Shown piece after piece: positions 17,489 to 26,544 of a stretch of 64,000 nucleotides of DNA. Position 1 is the first letter of the stretch. The number at the start of each line of letters is the position of its first letter. A program made the translations under genes and the position numbers. The stretch is from CAUZIR01 sp965250195 (GTDB lineage Bacteria; Chloroflexota; Dehalococcoidia; Lucifugimonadales; UBA2962): positions 2,480,001-2,544,000 of the forward strand of contig OZ252295.1 of the NCBI GenBank assembly GCA_965250195.1, written 5' to 3'. Under the pieces are notes generated by a model that saw nothing but the letters and a program-made list of their open reading frames with translations, ran no database searches and was not told where the DNA came from.

Positions 17489-19545
17489 TTTTCGCGCTCG
17501 ACCAGTTCGTAAACCAGGAACTCCACTGTTTCCGTACCCCCGAACGTGCGGCTGTTTATGACCTCTTCCTCACCCAGATGAACCAGGTCCAGTTGGCCGT
17601 CCGTCTCCAGGCCCGCCAGGAGAACGAACGGCCTCGCCTCGAAGTCGCTCGGCGTCGCCGGCGCTGACCGCAACTCTTCCACGAGCTCGATTAGAGTCCG
17701 TTCCCCGTAGCCGGGTCCGCCAACTCGGGCGGCCCAGCCGAGAAGGGTCGGCTGTGCGTCGGTCGTGCCCTGGACCAGCACATGTGTAACCCCAAGCTCT
17801 CTCAATTTGGTTTTCAGATCGCCCGGAACGGTCATCTCATGGTAGGCGAGGTAGCCCTGGTAGGCCGAATAACCCACCAGCCAATCACGGTCGAGGTAGT
17901 ACCAGCCGGCGAGTCCCATCACGAGCACCTTCGCATTGTCCGAGAGATTCTGATTCACCCACAGAACGGAGGCGATATTCGAGACTTTGGCTTCGATGAA
18001 CTCCTCCTTGGACTCGGCCCCGAACACAACGGGGAAGAACCCGGAATTGAATGCAATTCCGACTCCCAGAGTACCGACGAGAGAGGCCGCCATTAGTCCC
18101 CGGCCAGCCAGCGTGAACCAGCGCCGACCCATTCCAGCCACCACGCCCACGCCCACGCCCGCCACTACAGCTAGGAATGGATGGATGACCTGGATGTACC
18201 TCGGCTGTTGGTACCCGGCGAACCACACAACGTATGTCAACATGACGAACGCCGCGAGGGCGGCGAGTAGACCGCCAACCGCTCTGTTAGGGGCCGCTCG
18301 CGACCGGGCAGGCCCGAATAGCCAGGCGGCAGGGATGAATATGAGCAGGATGGGGGTCAGCAGCGCACCGCTGAGCGGCCCACGTTCTTGCGTAAACAGG
18401 CCAACGTCGTTGGTGAGGTTCCACGGACCAAGTATGAAATCGACCACCGACTTGCCCGGGCCGGCTTCCCAGGCGGAGAACTTGTCGAAGTGCCAGTCGG
18501 TCCACATGTCGCCGTGGAAGACCTGGTAACCGACGGGCCACAACGGGTCTCCCGTGGCGATGAAGTTACGGATGAGCCAGGGGCCCAGAACGAACCCGAA
18601 GGCGAGCGAAAAGACGGCAAGCGAGAGCGCAGTTCGCCGCGGGCGCTGCAAGACCCCGGTTCCCTGCACCACCAGTATCACTGCAAGTCCGGCCGGGCCC
18701 GCCATCAACGCCCAGTGCTTGGTCGCACCGGCGAGGCCGCCGAGCAGGCCGGCCAGAAGAATCCAACGCATGTCCGTCGCTTTCCCGGCGGTGAGAAGCG
18801 CGTAGACGGACAGCACCGCGAAGAACGCTGCGCCCATCTCGACCATGGGGGCGGCAGCCAGCTCGGTGGTCGTGGGCAGCGAATAAAAGATGGCGGCCGA
18901 AATCAGTCCCACCCGCCAGCCCGCGAAACGGCGGCCGAGCACGAATACGGCAGTGGCGGTCAGGAGAGAAAAGGTAAAGTGCGTCACCGCCGGGGCGATG
19001 TCGCTGGCCACGAGCAACTCGACGGTGTAACCGACGTGCAAGAAACCGGGCAGGTTCCAAAAGATCACGGGCACGAAGGGGAAGCCTCCGACATCTCCGT
19101 AGTAGGCGGGGGCCGCGAGGTGATGCCGCAGCGGGTCGGCCATGCTGGGCGGGGCCATCGCGCCGACGAGGTTCAAAAACGCATGGATCGCGATCACGGC
19201 CATCAGAGCCATCGCCCAGACGGGCGGCCGCAGCCGTCGCAGATAGCCCACGAGTCCCCGCGCCTCCTCGTACAGGGCCCTGTACTGGGCGAGTGTTATC
19301 GTACCGGCGACGGCGTACACGGCCCAGGCCGCAGGCTCGGTTAGCGAGTCGCCGAGCCCTATGAACAGGTACACGGCCGTTACGGCGCCGAAGCCCAGCG
19401 CCAGGGAGATTAGTGAACGGTCCAAGGTCCGAAGGCTTGTCGGGCCGTCCGGACCAAAAGCGGCCACAAGTGGGCGGCCCACGCCGTAGCTGAAGACGAA
19501 GAGTCCGAGGTTGAAAAGGAGTGCTACGAGGATGTCCGAGGCCAC
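17485..19545 (-). CDS. Polytopic GT-C-like membrane glycosyltransferase (1)
   Basis: A 686-residue polytopic protein with about a dozen hydrophobic helices in its first 510 residues and a soluble C-terminal domain ending in a GVTHVLVQG strand. This is the layout of ArnT/GT39-like GT-C enzymes, which use polyprenyl-phosphate sugars on the outer face of the membrane. Two other genes here (20670 and 23598) share the layout, including C-terminal phrases of the type L-G-[VSI]-[TD]-[HY]-V. A tiny single-helix protein is encoded immediately upstream, ending six bases before this GTG start. A DPM-like GT2, a likely donor-lipid producer, lies just before that. GT-C assignment is from topology and context, since catalytic acids are not obvious. 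Confidence 0.75.
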   Translation of the reverse strand: MASDILVALLFNLGLFVFSYGVGRPLVAAFGPDGPTSLRTLDRSLISLALGFGAVTAVYLFIGLGDSLTEPAAWAVYAVAGTITLAQYRALYEEARGLVGYLRRLRPPVWAMALMAVIAIHAFLNLVGAMAPPSMADPLRHHLAAPAYYGDVGGFPFVPVIFWNLPGFLHVGYTVELLVASDIAPAVTHFTFSLLTATAVFVLGRRFAGWRVGLISAAIFYSLPTTTELAAAPMVEMGAAFFAVLSVYALLTAGKATDMRWILLAGLLGGLAGATKHWALMAGPAGLAVILVVQGTGVLQRPRRTALSLAVFSLAFGFVLGPWLIRNFIATGDPLWPVGYQVFHGDMWTDWHFDKFSAWEAGPGKSVVDFILGPWNLTNDVGLFTQERGPLSGALLTPILLIFIPAAWLFGPARSRAAPNRAVGGLLAALAAFVMLTYVVWFAGYQQPRYIQVIHPFLAVVAGVGVGVVAGMGRRWFTLAGRGLMAASLVGTLGVGIAFNSGFFPVVFGAESKEEFIEAKVSNIASVLWVNQNLSDNAKVLVMGLAGWYYLDRDWLVGYSAYQGYLAYHEMTVPGDLKTKLRELGVTHVLVQGTTDAQPTLLGWAARVGGPGYGERTLIELVEELRSAPATPSDFEARPFVLLAGLETDGQLDLVHLGEEEVINSRTFGGTETVEFLVYELVEREN

Positions 19546-19550
19546 TCGGT

Positions 19551-19730
19551 TCAGCCTCCGCCGGAGATGCGGCTAAGGACGTCGCGGATCGCCTCGAGAG
19601 AGGCGGAGAACTGGCGCAGGAACGCCACCAGCACGCCCATCGCCCAGGCCGAAAACACCAGCGGCCTCCAGTTGTCTTTTATGAAACGAACCAGCATGGG
19701 GCGAACCGGGGCGGGCGTGGTCGGCTCCAC
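19551..19730 (-). CDS. Tiny single-pass membrane protein C, 59 residues
   Basis: A GTG at 19730, two bases after the DPM-like gene's stop, opens a 59-residue frame ending at TGA 19551-19553, five bases before the GT-C start. It has a basic N-terminal segment (MLVRFIKDNWRP), one hydrophobic helix (LVFSAWAMGVLVAFL), then a short amphipathic helix and the ending ISGGG. Two other genes (25405-25557 and 23422-23598) share this architecture, and 25405 also ends in GGG. Each sits next to a large GT-C-like gene. Tight packing and the shared pattern argue it is real. A subunit or assembly factor for the GT-C protein is inference; no family was recognised. Confidence 0.7.
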   Translation of the reverse strand: MEPTTPAPVRPMLVRFIKDNWRPLVFSAWAMGVLVAFLRQFSASLEAIRDVLSRISGGG

Positions 19731-19732
19731 CG

Positions 19733-20665
19733 TCAGCGGCGGCGAGAGCCCAGCGAGATCCTCAACTCAGCCACCTGTGCGGCCACCATGCCGATGAGGA
19801 ACACGATGACGGCCGAGACGGCCAGGAACAAGGCGGAGTTCGGTATGTGCAAGCGGTTCACGTCGATGACGGTGAACGCGAACGAGGCGACCGACAGCAT
19901 GAGCAGGATTGCCGCGACCGGGAAAAAGACGCGCATGGGCTCGAAGAGCATGACCATTTTGCCGATGATGATGAGGAATCGGACGCCGTCTCGCGCGGGG
20001 CGAAGCTTGCTTTTGCCCGACCTGCGGGCAGCCTCTGACGTGACGAAATCTACCGTGTAACCCGCCTTTATGAAGGCCATGGTGGAGGTGGTGGGGTAAG
20101 AAAACCTATTCGGCAGAAGGTGTACGAAGCCCAGCACTAGCTCGGTCTTGAAGGCCCGGAACCCGGAGGTCAGGTCTTTGATTTTGAAGTCGGTGAGGTA
20201 GGACGCCAGCGCCTCGAACGCCAGATTGGCGAAGCGACGAGGCCAATCGCCCTTCGTCTTTGTCGTGCGGGCACCGACGACGAGGTCGTACGGGCCGATG
20301 CGCTCGTACAGCCTGGGGATGTCGACGGGGTTGTGCTGGCCGTCCGCGTCCATCAGCACCAGCGCCTCGCCCCGCGCCGCTCGAATAGCGGTCTTGACCG
20401 AAGCCCCGTTACCGAGGTTGTAAGGGTGACGAATTACCGTCAGCACGCTTCCCATCTCCGAGGCCAATTCGTCCAAGACCTCCCAACTGCCGTCATCGGA
20501 GCCGTCATCGACCGCGATGATCTCGTAAGTCACGTCCATGCTTTCGCAGACGTCACGAACTGCGACGACCGTCGACTGTATCGCGTCGACCTCGTTGAAC
20601 ACCGGTAAGCCAACGGTAAGGGCCAGCCGGTTCCCTTCCGCAATCACGACTGGATGGTCGTTCAT
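19733..20665 (-). CDS. DPM-like polyprenyl-phosphate glycosyltransferase (GT2)
   Basis: A 310-residue GT2: LTVGLPVFNEVDAIQSTVVAV, then IIAVDDGSDDGSWEVL, GNGASVKTAIRAARGEALVLMDADGQ and LVVGARTT. This is the dolichyl-phosphate mannosyltransferase-like pattern. Two C-terminal hydrophobic helices follow (about residues 225-300). Such enzymes make polyprenyl-phosphate sugars used as donors by GT-C enzymes outside the cell. Here the gene lies between two GT-C-like genes and before a tiny membrane protein. The ATG at 20665 is four bases after the preceding TAA. Confidence 0.9.
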   Translation of the reverse strand: MNDHPVVIAEGNRLALTVGLPVFNEVDAIQSTVVAVRDVCESMDVTYEIIAVDDGSDDGSWEVLDELASEMGSVLTVIRHPYNLGNGASVKTAIRAARGEALVLMDADGQHNPVDIPRLYERIGPYDLVVGARTTKTKGDWPRRFANLAFEALASYLTDFKIKDLTSGFRAFKTELVLGFVHLLPNRFSYPTTSTMAFIKAGYTVDFVTSEAARRSGKSKLRPARDGVRFLIIIGKMVMLFEPMRVFFPVAAILLMLSVASFAFTVIDVNRLHIPNSALFLAVSAVIVFLIGMVAAQVAELRISLGSRRR

Positions 20666-20669
20666 CGCT

Positions 20670-22571
20670 TTAGCGCATCACCTCGCATACCATCATCTCC
20701 TCGCTTAGATATACCACCGGCCACACGCCTCCGCACAGGTCGTGCAGACTGTCCTCGAGCCATCGGCCGGGCGGGTACCGAGTGACATACTGCACCTCCG
20801 GCCAAAGCACGACGTAGTCACTGCCCAACTCTTCGACCCTGGCCCTAACGTACTCAGGCTCCTTCATACCCTCCGGGAACGGGTCCTTTCTAGCTACGAA
20901 GTAGTATTGTTTCGTCTCGAAATCCAGGTAGTAGCCACGGCTCTCCCATATCAGCAGCGAGCTTCCCTCCGGCAGCGTTTCATTCAAAACCTGGTAATCG
21001 AGGTACCAAGCGAAGTGCATGTCGTTCTTGGCCAGGCGCTGAGCGAGGAACTCGTCGTCGTCCTCACCGGTCAGTGTCGCCACCACCGAGTCCGTGTGAA
21101 ATCTGACCGCAGTTCCAAGCGCGAACAGCATCCACAGCCCCAACGAGACGACCATGACAGCGCCGAGCGCCACCCGGGCCAGCCGCGGTAGCTCGCCGGA
21201 GCGCCATAGCGTCCAGATCAGGTACGCTGCGATCACGACCATGACGGCGATCACCGGGATGAACGATCGCAGCCTCACGAACGTCCAGTACCACAGCGCC
21301 CCGGTCGTAACCACTCCCGCGGCCATGTACCAGATCCGCCGGTCGACTCGGACGAATGCCAGCAGAGGTATCGCCGCCAGTATGAACGGAGCCATCACCC
21401 CGCTGCGGAACTTCTTCGGATTGAACGTCAGGTCCCACGGAGACGCCAATATCCTCGATGCCGAGTGCCAGGGACCAACAGCCCTTTCTTGGACGCCGAC
21501 GAGATAGGCGCTGGCCGACGCGTTATAGTCCTTGGCCCCAAAAATGGAGTCGAGGAAGGGCCAGAACGGGTTACCCGTGTACGCCCATGACTTCGCATAC
21601 CAAGGGACGACCATGATGAAGGCGACCAACCCGACTATCGCACCGGCGCCGATCACTCGGACCGGCCCTCCTCCCGGCCTTCGCCAGGCATATAGCACCG
21701 CGAGGGCGGCCAGCCCGACGGCCCCGTACATGCCGGGCAGCCTCGACCCGGCGGCGAATAACCCAGACAGGATCCCGACCACCAGCAGCCACCAGTCATC
21801 CTCAGTGTCCATCCACCGGACGAATGCTACGAACGCGAGGAAGAGGAACAGGCCGTTGGCCAGGTCGGGCGCGGCCCTCGCGGATAGCACCACCACGTCG
21901 CTGACGCCGTAGAAGACCACCCCCGCCGCCATGGCGGCGGTGAGTGGCACAAAACGGCGGGCCAGATCGACCACCGCGGCCACCAGTACCAGGCCCATCG
22001 CCCACTGCAGTAGCTGCGTTGCCGAATCGGTACCCAGACCCATCACCCACATCTGCAGCATCTGCACCTGTTGCGGCTGCTGGTGCACGTCTATCGACGG
22101 CAGATATAGGAACCCGCCATTGTCAAGGTAGATCTTCGGCAGGCGCACCCGGTATTGCAGCTCGTCGACGCCGATCACAGGTGCCATGGCGGCCAGCATG
22201 TTGATAAGCGCCATGAGCGCAATGAAGCCGATCAGCAACAGCCCGACGGGACCGAGACCGCGCCAAATCCGGCCCGGGGCGTCGGGCGGCCATCGGACAC
22301 CCTCGGCTCGTAGGAATCCGACCCACCCGACGATCCCGACTGCTATGGCGACGAGGAACGTGGCGAGCAACGTAGGCGTGTTGAGGCCCTGGCCGAGCGC
22401 GAGGACGAACGGGACATAGCCGATCAGGCCCAGACCCAAACCCGAGGCGATCAGTGCCTCCTGAAGCTGGCCCGAGCCACCCAACGGGAGGCCGCGGAGC
22501 AGTAGCAGACCGACGCCGCTCCCGGCGACGACCATCGCGGCCACCAAGCCTATGTTACCGAGATGATCCAT
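20670..22571 (-). CDS. Polytopic GT-C-like membrane glycosyltransferase (2)
   Basis: A 633-residue membrane protein with about 11-12 hydrophobic helices up to residue ~490, then a soluble domain with LLIWESRGYYLDF and LGSDYVVLWPEVQY. The first outer loop contains GVDELQYRVRLPKIYLDNGGF, matching the position where GT-C enzymes keep catalytic acids and polar residues. The ATG at 22571 (MDHLGNIGL) is 27 bases after the methyltransferase-like gene's stop. It is immediately followed by a DPM-like gene that could supply its donor. Like its two relatives in the operon it probably transfers a sugar on the outer membrane face. Substrate unknown. Confidence 0.75.
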   Translation of the reverse strand: MDHLGNIGLVAAMVVAGSGVGLLLLRGLPLGGSGQLQEALIASGLGLGLIGYVPFVLALGQGLNTPTLLATFLVAIAVGIVGWVGFLRAEGVRWPPDAPGRIWRGLGPVGLLLIGFIALMALINMLAAMAPVIGVDELQYRVRLPKIYLDNGGFLYLPSIDVHQQPQQVQMLQMWVMGLGTDSATQLLQWAMGLVLVAAVVDLARRFVPLTAAMAAGVVFYGVSDVVVLSARAAPDLANGLFLFLAFVAFVRWMDTEDDWWLLVVGILSGLFAAGSRLPGMYGAVGLAALAVLYAWRRPGGGPVRVIGAGAIVGLVAFIMVVPWYAKSWAYTGNPFWPFLDSIFGAKDYNASASAYLVGVQERAVGPWHSASRILASPWDLTFNPKKFRSGVMAPFILAAIPLLAFVRVDRRIWYMAAGVVTTGALWYWTFVRLRSFIPVIAVMVVIAAYLIWTLWRSGELPRLARVALGAVMVVSLGLWMLFALGTAVRFHTDSVVATLTGEDDDEFLAQRLAKNDMHFAWYLDYQVLNETLPEGSSLLIWESRGYYLDFETKQYYFVARKDPFPEGMKEPEYVRARVEELGSDYVVLWPEVQYVTRYPPGRWLEDSLHDLCGGVWPVVYLSEEMMVCEVMR

Positions 22572-22598
22572 AGTGGGTCGGTCTTCGTCGGCGTGCCG

Positions 22599-23381
22599 CT
22601 AGCCGCGGGACCGGCCCAACGACGATTCGAGGCTGGTGGCGAGAATAGAGGTCTCGTTGAGGTTTGGAATCCCCGGCGAGCGCCCCTTGTACCTTCTGAC
22701 CTCAAGCCCGCTCTTGTCGAACGCCGGCCAGTACCGTGCCCTTTTGCTGTCGTCGAAGACGATGACGCCATCGTCCTTGATCTTCGCCACAGCGGCGAGC
22801 AGGCTTTGCGACCTGCATCTGCCGTCAATCACCACCAGGTCGAAGCGATCTTGGACCGATTGGATCGACTCAACGTATCGCTTGAACGTGACGTCTCTAT
22901 AACCCGGCTTGACCGAACCGAACGCATCGTCCTTTTCGGCGGAGTCCGACTCGGGTTCGCGCGTCAAGTAAGTGACGTTTTCGTATCTACTGCACAGCTC
23001 GGATGTGATGCGGGTCCACTTGGGGTCGTGATCTAGGCTGTACACACGGGCGCACCGAGCTGCAAGCCAGGCCGTGCTGGCGCCGCCGCCAAATTCGAAC
23101 ACCACGGCTTTCCCGTCCAGACTCTGAAGATAACGCTCCACCGCCCGGGCCGAATCGAAAGTCCACCACGGCAAATCGAGGTGGACCAGGTCCTCCGCAT
23201 CCCATATCGAAAAGATGGTCCTGAGATAGAACAGGGTCGGACTGTCGCGCCTGCCCTCCAGATAAGACAGGATGCCCAGGCGGCTCATCACGGGCCGCAA
23301 CAAGCGAACCATCCTGTAATAAGTGTCGGCGGCGAGCCGATCAAGTCGGTCCTGCAGGGTCGATGGCAAACGATCAATCAA
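22599..23381 (-). CDS. Class I SAM-dependent methyltransferase-like protein
   Basis: A Rossmann-fold protein with VVFEFGGGASTAWLAARCARVYSLDHD (motif I and the acidic end of strand 2), then DLVVIDGRCR and IKDDGVIVFDDS, as in class I methyltransferases acting on sugars or lipids. I chose TTG 23381 (260 residues), which has GCGAGG seven bases upstream and clears the neighbouring tiny gene. A longer TTG start at 23483 would overlap that gene by 62 bases and add an unremarkable leader. It lies between two GT-C-like genes, so O-methylation of a glycan residue is a reasonable guess. Confidence 0.75.
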   Translation of the reverse strand: MIDRLPSTLQDRLDRLAADTYYRMVRLLRPVMSRLGILSYLEGRRDSPTLFYLRTIFSIWDAEDLVHLDLPWWTFDSARAVERYLQSLDGKAVVFEFGGGASTAWLAARCARVYSLDHDPKWTRITSELCSRYENVTYLTREPESDSAEKDDAFGSVKPGYRDVTFKRYVESIQSVQDRFDLVVIDGRCRSQSLLAAVAKIKDDGVIVFDDSKRARYWPAFDKSGLEVRRYKGRSPGIPNLNETSILATSLESSLGRSRG

Positions 23382-23421
23382 AGGGAAACCTCGCTGGATA
23401 GGTGCTTGGCTGACACACCAC

Positions 23422-23598
23422 TCACTCGAATATGTCCGCCAGGTTAGATAACGTCGATTTAATCGTGTCGAAGCGCTCGACAAGCAAATCGATGTAGAAA
23501 TATACCGGAACCCCGATCAGCCAGGCGACGACCGCGGCCCGCGAGGCCCGCCGCGCGCGGGAGCCGGATGCGGCCAGCCGTCGCAGTGCTCGCCGCAT
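23422..23598 (-). CDS. Tiny single-pass membrane protein B, 58 residues
   Basis: The ATG at 23598 overlaps the GT-C stop as ATGA and gives a 58-residue protein. A very basic N-terminus (MRRALRRLAASGSRARRAS) precedes one hydrophobic helix (AAVVAWLIGVPVYFYI) and a short helical tail (LLVERFDTIKSTLSNLADI). It shares the order of basic segment, helix containing AW, and amphipathic tail with the products at 25405 and 19551, but lacks the terminal GGG. The positive-inside rule predicts a cytoplasmic N-terminus. No family recognised. Confidence 0.7.
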   Translation of the reverse strand: MRRALRRLAASGSRARRASRAAVVAWLIGVPVYFYIDLLVERFDTIKSTLSNLADIFE

Positions 23599-25403
23599 CA
23601 CTTCAGCTTGTAGACGCATTGACCTTCACTACACAACAGCCGGGTCAGGAATTGGTTCTGGAAGTCCGGCCTCACCAGCCAGGCCTCGTGCTGGTTCCTT
23701 TCATCGACCCAGAAGTCGTTCACGTATACGTGGGTAATGCCGGCGGCTCGGAGCATGACCATGAACTGGACCGGGTCCGCCACCCGCGTCTCCGTGTGGG
23801 TCCATCCGAAGTATAGCGGTCGATCCAGGTAGAGCCCGTTGGACGCGGCCGGGCTCGCCACCACGGCCGACTCGGGCGCTTCGTCCCGGAAGAACCTCAC
23901 CACGGCGGCGTTCGGATATCGCTCGAATTTGGGAAGATTCGCCTCAAAGAACTCCTCGTCGCTCTTTATGTTGAAGGCTCTGCCGACGGTATCGAGCGAC
24001 ACGAAATTCACCCAGCCCCAGGACGCGAAGTTGACGGCCAAGGCGGCCAGCAGAACCACTGCGAGCACGCGTCCGACCAGGGCCCGGCGCTCGATCATGA
24101 GAGCGACGGCGTAGCCCGCGACCAGCGCCAGCACGCCGAGCGCGGGCAGGAGGTGACGGGCCCTTTGCACGGCGAAAAACCACACGATCACCATCAGCAG
24201 CGCAAATGCGAGCATGTGCCACACCCGACGGTCCACCCTGCGCATGACGGCGACTAGGGGGATCGTGGCCAGCATCGTCGGGCCTATCGACTTGCCGTTC
24301 GTACCCTCGTCACCGACGGTGTTGCCCAGCATGGACATGTCCCAGATCGCCTTGAAAAAGCCTCCCACACCGCTGTCGTTGTTGAGGTTCGCCCCGGTGA
24401 AGCCGGGCGAGTCGGTAAGCGCCAGCGCCCGGGCCACCCAGATCACGGCGGGGACGGCCAGCAGCGCCAGCGGCACGTAGGCGAGCACCCAGTCCCTGGC
24501 GCTGGCATTCCTGTCCGAGACCAACCGATATGCGATACCGATTGCCATGGCGCCAGCGGTGAAGACACTGGCCTGCTTGACGCCGCCTGCCAGCCCCAAG
24601 AACAGGCCCGCCATCGCCAGCCAGCACCAGTCACGGCGGCCCTTGGCGGCGAAGTACCAGTGACTGAAGGCAAGCAGGGAGAGCAGGTCGAACGCCGCCC
24701 AGGCGAGGTCTATCTTCCCGGACGCCGCCAAAACCGCAACCGAGGTCATGGCATACCACAGCACGACGCCGACGAGAGCGGCCCGACGGGAGAGCCACGT
24801 CCGGCCGATGGCGTACACGACGGCGGCCGCAAGTACACCCATGGTCCAAACAAGGATCAGTTGGGCGGCGATCTGGCCCCTGAGCAGGTAACCGAAGGTC
24901 GAGAGCATCTGACCGTTGGCCGGAAAGACGTTGTTGTAGGCGTACTCGACCGGCACGATGGCGCCCTCGCGGGCATAGTCCCGCGCCGTCACGAGATAGC
25001 CAGCGATAGAGTCGCCCTCCAGCGTGGGCGCCAGGGCCACGATCAGGTAGCCGACCGCGTAGACCCCGATCGCCACGGCGACGCCGAGGTACAGCCAGTC
25101 CCGGGTAAAAGATAGACCCCGGATGTCGAGCGACGGCCGCTGCGGCCGCCAGAGAGCAACGCCGACCAGACCCACGAGCGCCATCCCGCCGAGCACGCCC
25201 CAGGCCACCGGCCGGTCGAAGGCACCGGCGAAGCCCAGCGCCATCTGCAGGCAGACGAGCACACCGAAACCGAGGCCGGCCGACAAGACGACACGGGTCG
25301 AACGGCCGCTCGGGACCAATCCCGTCAGTTTCAGCAGGATGCGGCCGAGTCCCCAGGCGGATGCGGCCACCAGCCCGGCCACCAACAGGTCAACGATGAA
25401 CAC
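23598..25403 (-). CDS. Polytopic GT-C-like membrane glycosyltransferase (3)
   Basis: A 601-residue membrane protein with about 12 helices to residue ~475 and a soluble C-terminal domain (KSDEEFFEANLPKFERYPNAA, then AAGITHVYVNDFWVDE). The first large outer loop has APTLEGDSIAGYLVTARDYAREG, with acidic residues where GT-C enzymes place catalytic aspartates. GTG 25403 follows the stop of a tiny membrane protein by one base, and a second tiny protein starts inside its stop codon. The layout matches the two other GT-C-like genes in this operon. It probably uses polyprenyl-phosphate sugars outside the cell. Confidence 0.75.
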   Translation of the reverse strand: MFIVDLLVAGLVAASAWGLGRILLKLTGLVPSGRSTRVVLSAGLGFGVLVCLQMALGFAGAFDRPVAWGVLGGMALVGLVGVALWRPQRPSLDIRGLSFTRDWLYLGVAVAIGVYAVGYLIVALAPTLEGDSIAGYLVTARDYAREGAIVPVEYAYNNVFPANGQMLSTFGYLLRGQIAAQLILVWTMGVLAAAVVYAIGRTWLSRRAALVGVVLWYAMTSVAVLAASGKIDLAWAAFDLLSLLAFSHWYFAAKGRRDWCWLAMAGLFLGLAGGVKQASVFTAGAMAIGIAYRLVSDRNASARDWVLAYVPLALLAVPAVIWVARALALTDSPGFTGANLNNDSGVGGFFKAIWDMSMLGNTVGDEGTNGKSIGPTMLATIPLVAVMRRVDRRVWHMLAFALLMVIVWFFAVQRARHLLPALGVLALVAGYAVALMIERRALVGRVLAVVLLAALAVNFASWGWVNFVSLDTVGRAFNIKSDEEFFEANLPKFERYPNAAVVRFFRDEAPESAVVASPAASNGLYLDRPLYFGWTHTETRVADPVQFMVMLRAAGITHVYVNDFWVDERNQHEAWLVRPDFQNQFLTRLLCSEGQCVYKLK

Positions 25404-25404
25404 C

Positions 25405-25557
25405 TCAGCCGCCCCCGAAGACCTCGACCACCTTGGGCCACATTTCCCGCGCCTTGAAAGAGAAGAAAAAGCCGAAGACGATCGCGGCCCAGGCGACGGC
25501 GATGGTCATTCCGACTATCCCGACCCGGCTCTCGGCGAGCTTTCGCAGTCGTCTCAC
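25405..25557 (-). CDS. Tiny single-pass membrane protein A, 50 residues
   Basis: GTG 25557 overlaps the preceding gene's stop as GTGA, the same coupling seen elsewhere in this operon, and gives a 50-residue product. An ATG at 25596 would lengthen it but overlap that gene by 43 bases. It has a basic N-terminus (MRRLRKLAESR), one helix (VGIVGMTIAVAWAAIVFGFFF) and a short tail ending VVEVFGGG. Architecture and terminal GGG match the product at 19551. It ends one base before a GT-C-like gene. Function unknown. Confidence 0.7.
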   Translation of the reverse strand: MRRLRKLAESRVGIVGMTIAVAWAAIVFGFFFSFKAREMWPKVVEVFGGG

Positions 25558-26513
25558 GACTTCAACGAGCTTAGCCGCACCGGCTTGACGAGCCATGCCA
25601 TGGCCCCCAGCAGGCCGCCCCCGAGAGCCAAGACGATGAAGACGAGGATGGAGAAGCCCAGGGCGGCCTCACCGGAGACTCCCTCGGTGCCGAGATAGGC
25701 GACGAACACCGCGTCCCTCGTGCCCAGGCCGGAAATCGAGATCGGCAGTATCGCCACCAGGCTTCCAAGGGCGATCAAAAGGCCGACCGTGATAAACCCG
25801 ACGTCGAGCCCGATGGCGCGCGCGACCAGGTACGACTGCGTGAGAAAGAGCGCGTACGATGCGAATGTAAGCAACGATGAAGCGAACATCGCCGTGCGAT
25901 TGACCGACCTCAGGCCGGTTCGGACTTCGACGAGGAGGTCGTACAGACGCCAGGGAAGCCTCGGGACGCGTGCGCGCGCCCACCGAACGGGAGCCTCGAA
26001 CCAGCCGAACACCGTATCGCTCAGGACGGCCGCCAACGGCACGGCCGCTCCCAGTATGATCGCGACCACCACCACCACCTGCACGCCTCCGCCGGTGATC
26101 GCAGCCAGGGCGAGCGCCCCGATGACGAGAAGCAGGTAGATGTCGAACAGCCGGTCGGCCAGGACGCTGGAGAACGCCAGTGCGCGTGAAACACCGTGCT
26201 CCTTGGTGACGTAGAAAACCCGGGCGAACTCTCCCGCCCTTCCCGGCGTTACGACCCCCAGGAACACACTGCCCCAGTAGGAGAGGTAGGCCGACAACGT
26301 ACCTATGCGAACTCCCTGGGCCGACAGGATGAACTGCCAGCGGATGGACTTGAGCAAGATCATCGGCAACAGCAGAACGAAGGCGACGATCAGCCCGCCG
26401 ATATGCGCGTCCCGGAGCGTCTGCGAAACGCCTGTCAGGTCGGCTCTGACGAGCAAGACCGCCACCAGCGCCACACCGAGCAACCGGGGCCAGTTCCGGA
26501 GCAGAACCCTCAT
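25554..26513 (-). CDS. Lysylphosphatidylglycerol synthase TM-region/UPF0104 family protein
   Basis: A 319-residue polytopic protein with about eight hydrophobic helices and the family features LLPMILLKSIRWQFIL, SYWGSVFLGVVTPGRAGEFARV and LPISISGLGTRDAVFVAYLG. This flippase-like family (AglD/MprF transmembrane region) is common in glycan clusters and is linked to lipid-carrier or lipid-linked sugar movement. No classical Wzx flippase is seen in the window, so this protein could serve part of that role; that is inference. The start is ATG 26513, 31 bases after the preceding stop. Confidence 0.9.
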   Translation of the reverse strand: MRVLLRNWPRLLGVALVAVLLVRADLTGVSQTLRDAHIGGLIVAFVLLLPMILLKSIRWQFILSAQGVRIGTLSAYLSYWGSVFLGVVTPGRAGEFARVFYVTKEHGVSRALAFSSVLADRLFDIYLLLVIGALALAAITGGGVQVVVVVAIILGAAVPLAAVLSDTVFGWFEAPVRWARARVPRLPWRLYDLLVEVRTGLRSVNRTAMFASSLLTFASYALFLTQSYLVARAIGLDVGFITVGLLIALGSLVAILPISISGLGTRDAVFVAYLGTEGVSGEAALGFSILVFIVLALGGGLLGAMAWLVKPVRLSSLKS

Positions 26514-26544
26514 CTAATCAGCTCCAGCAACCAACGCTCGTCCG

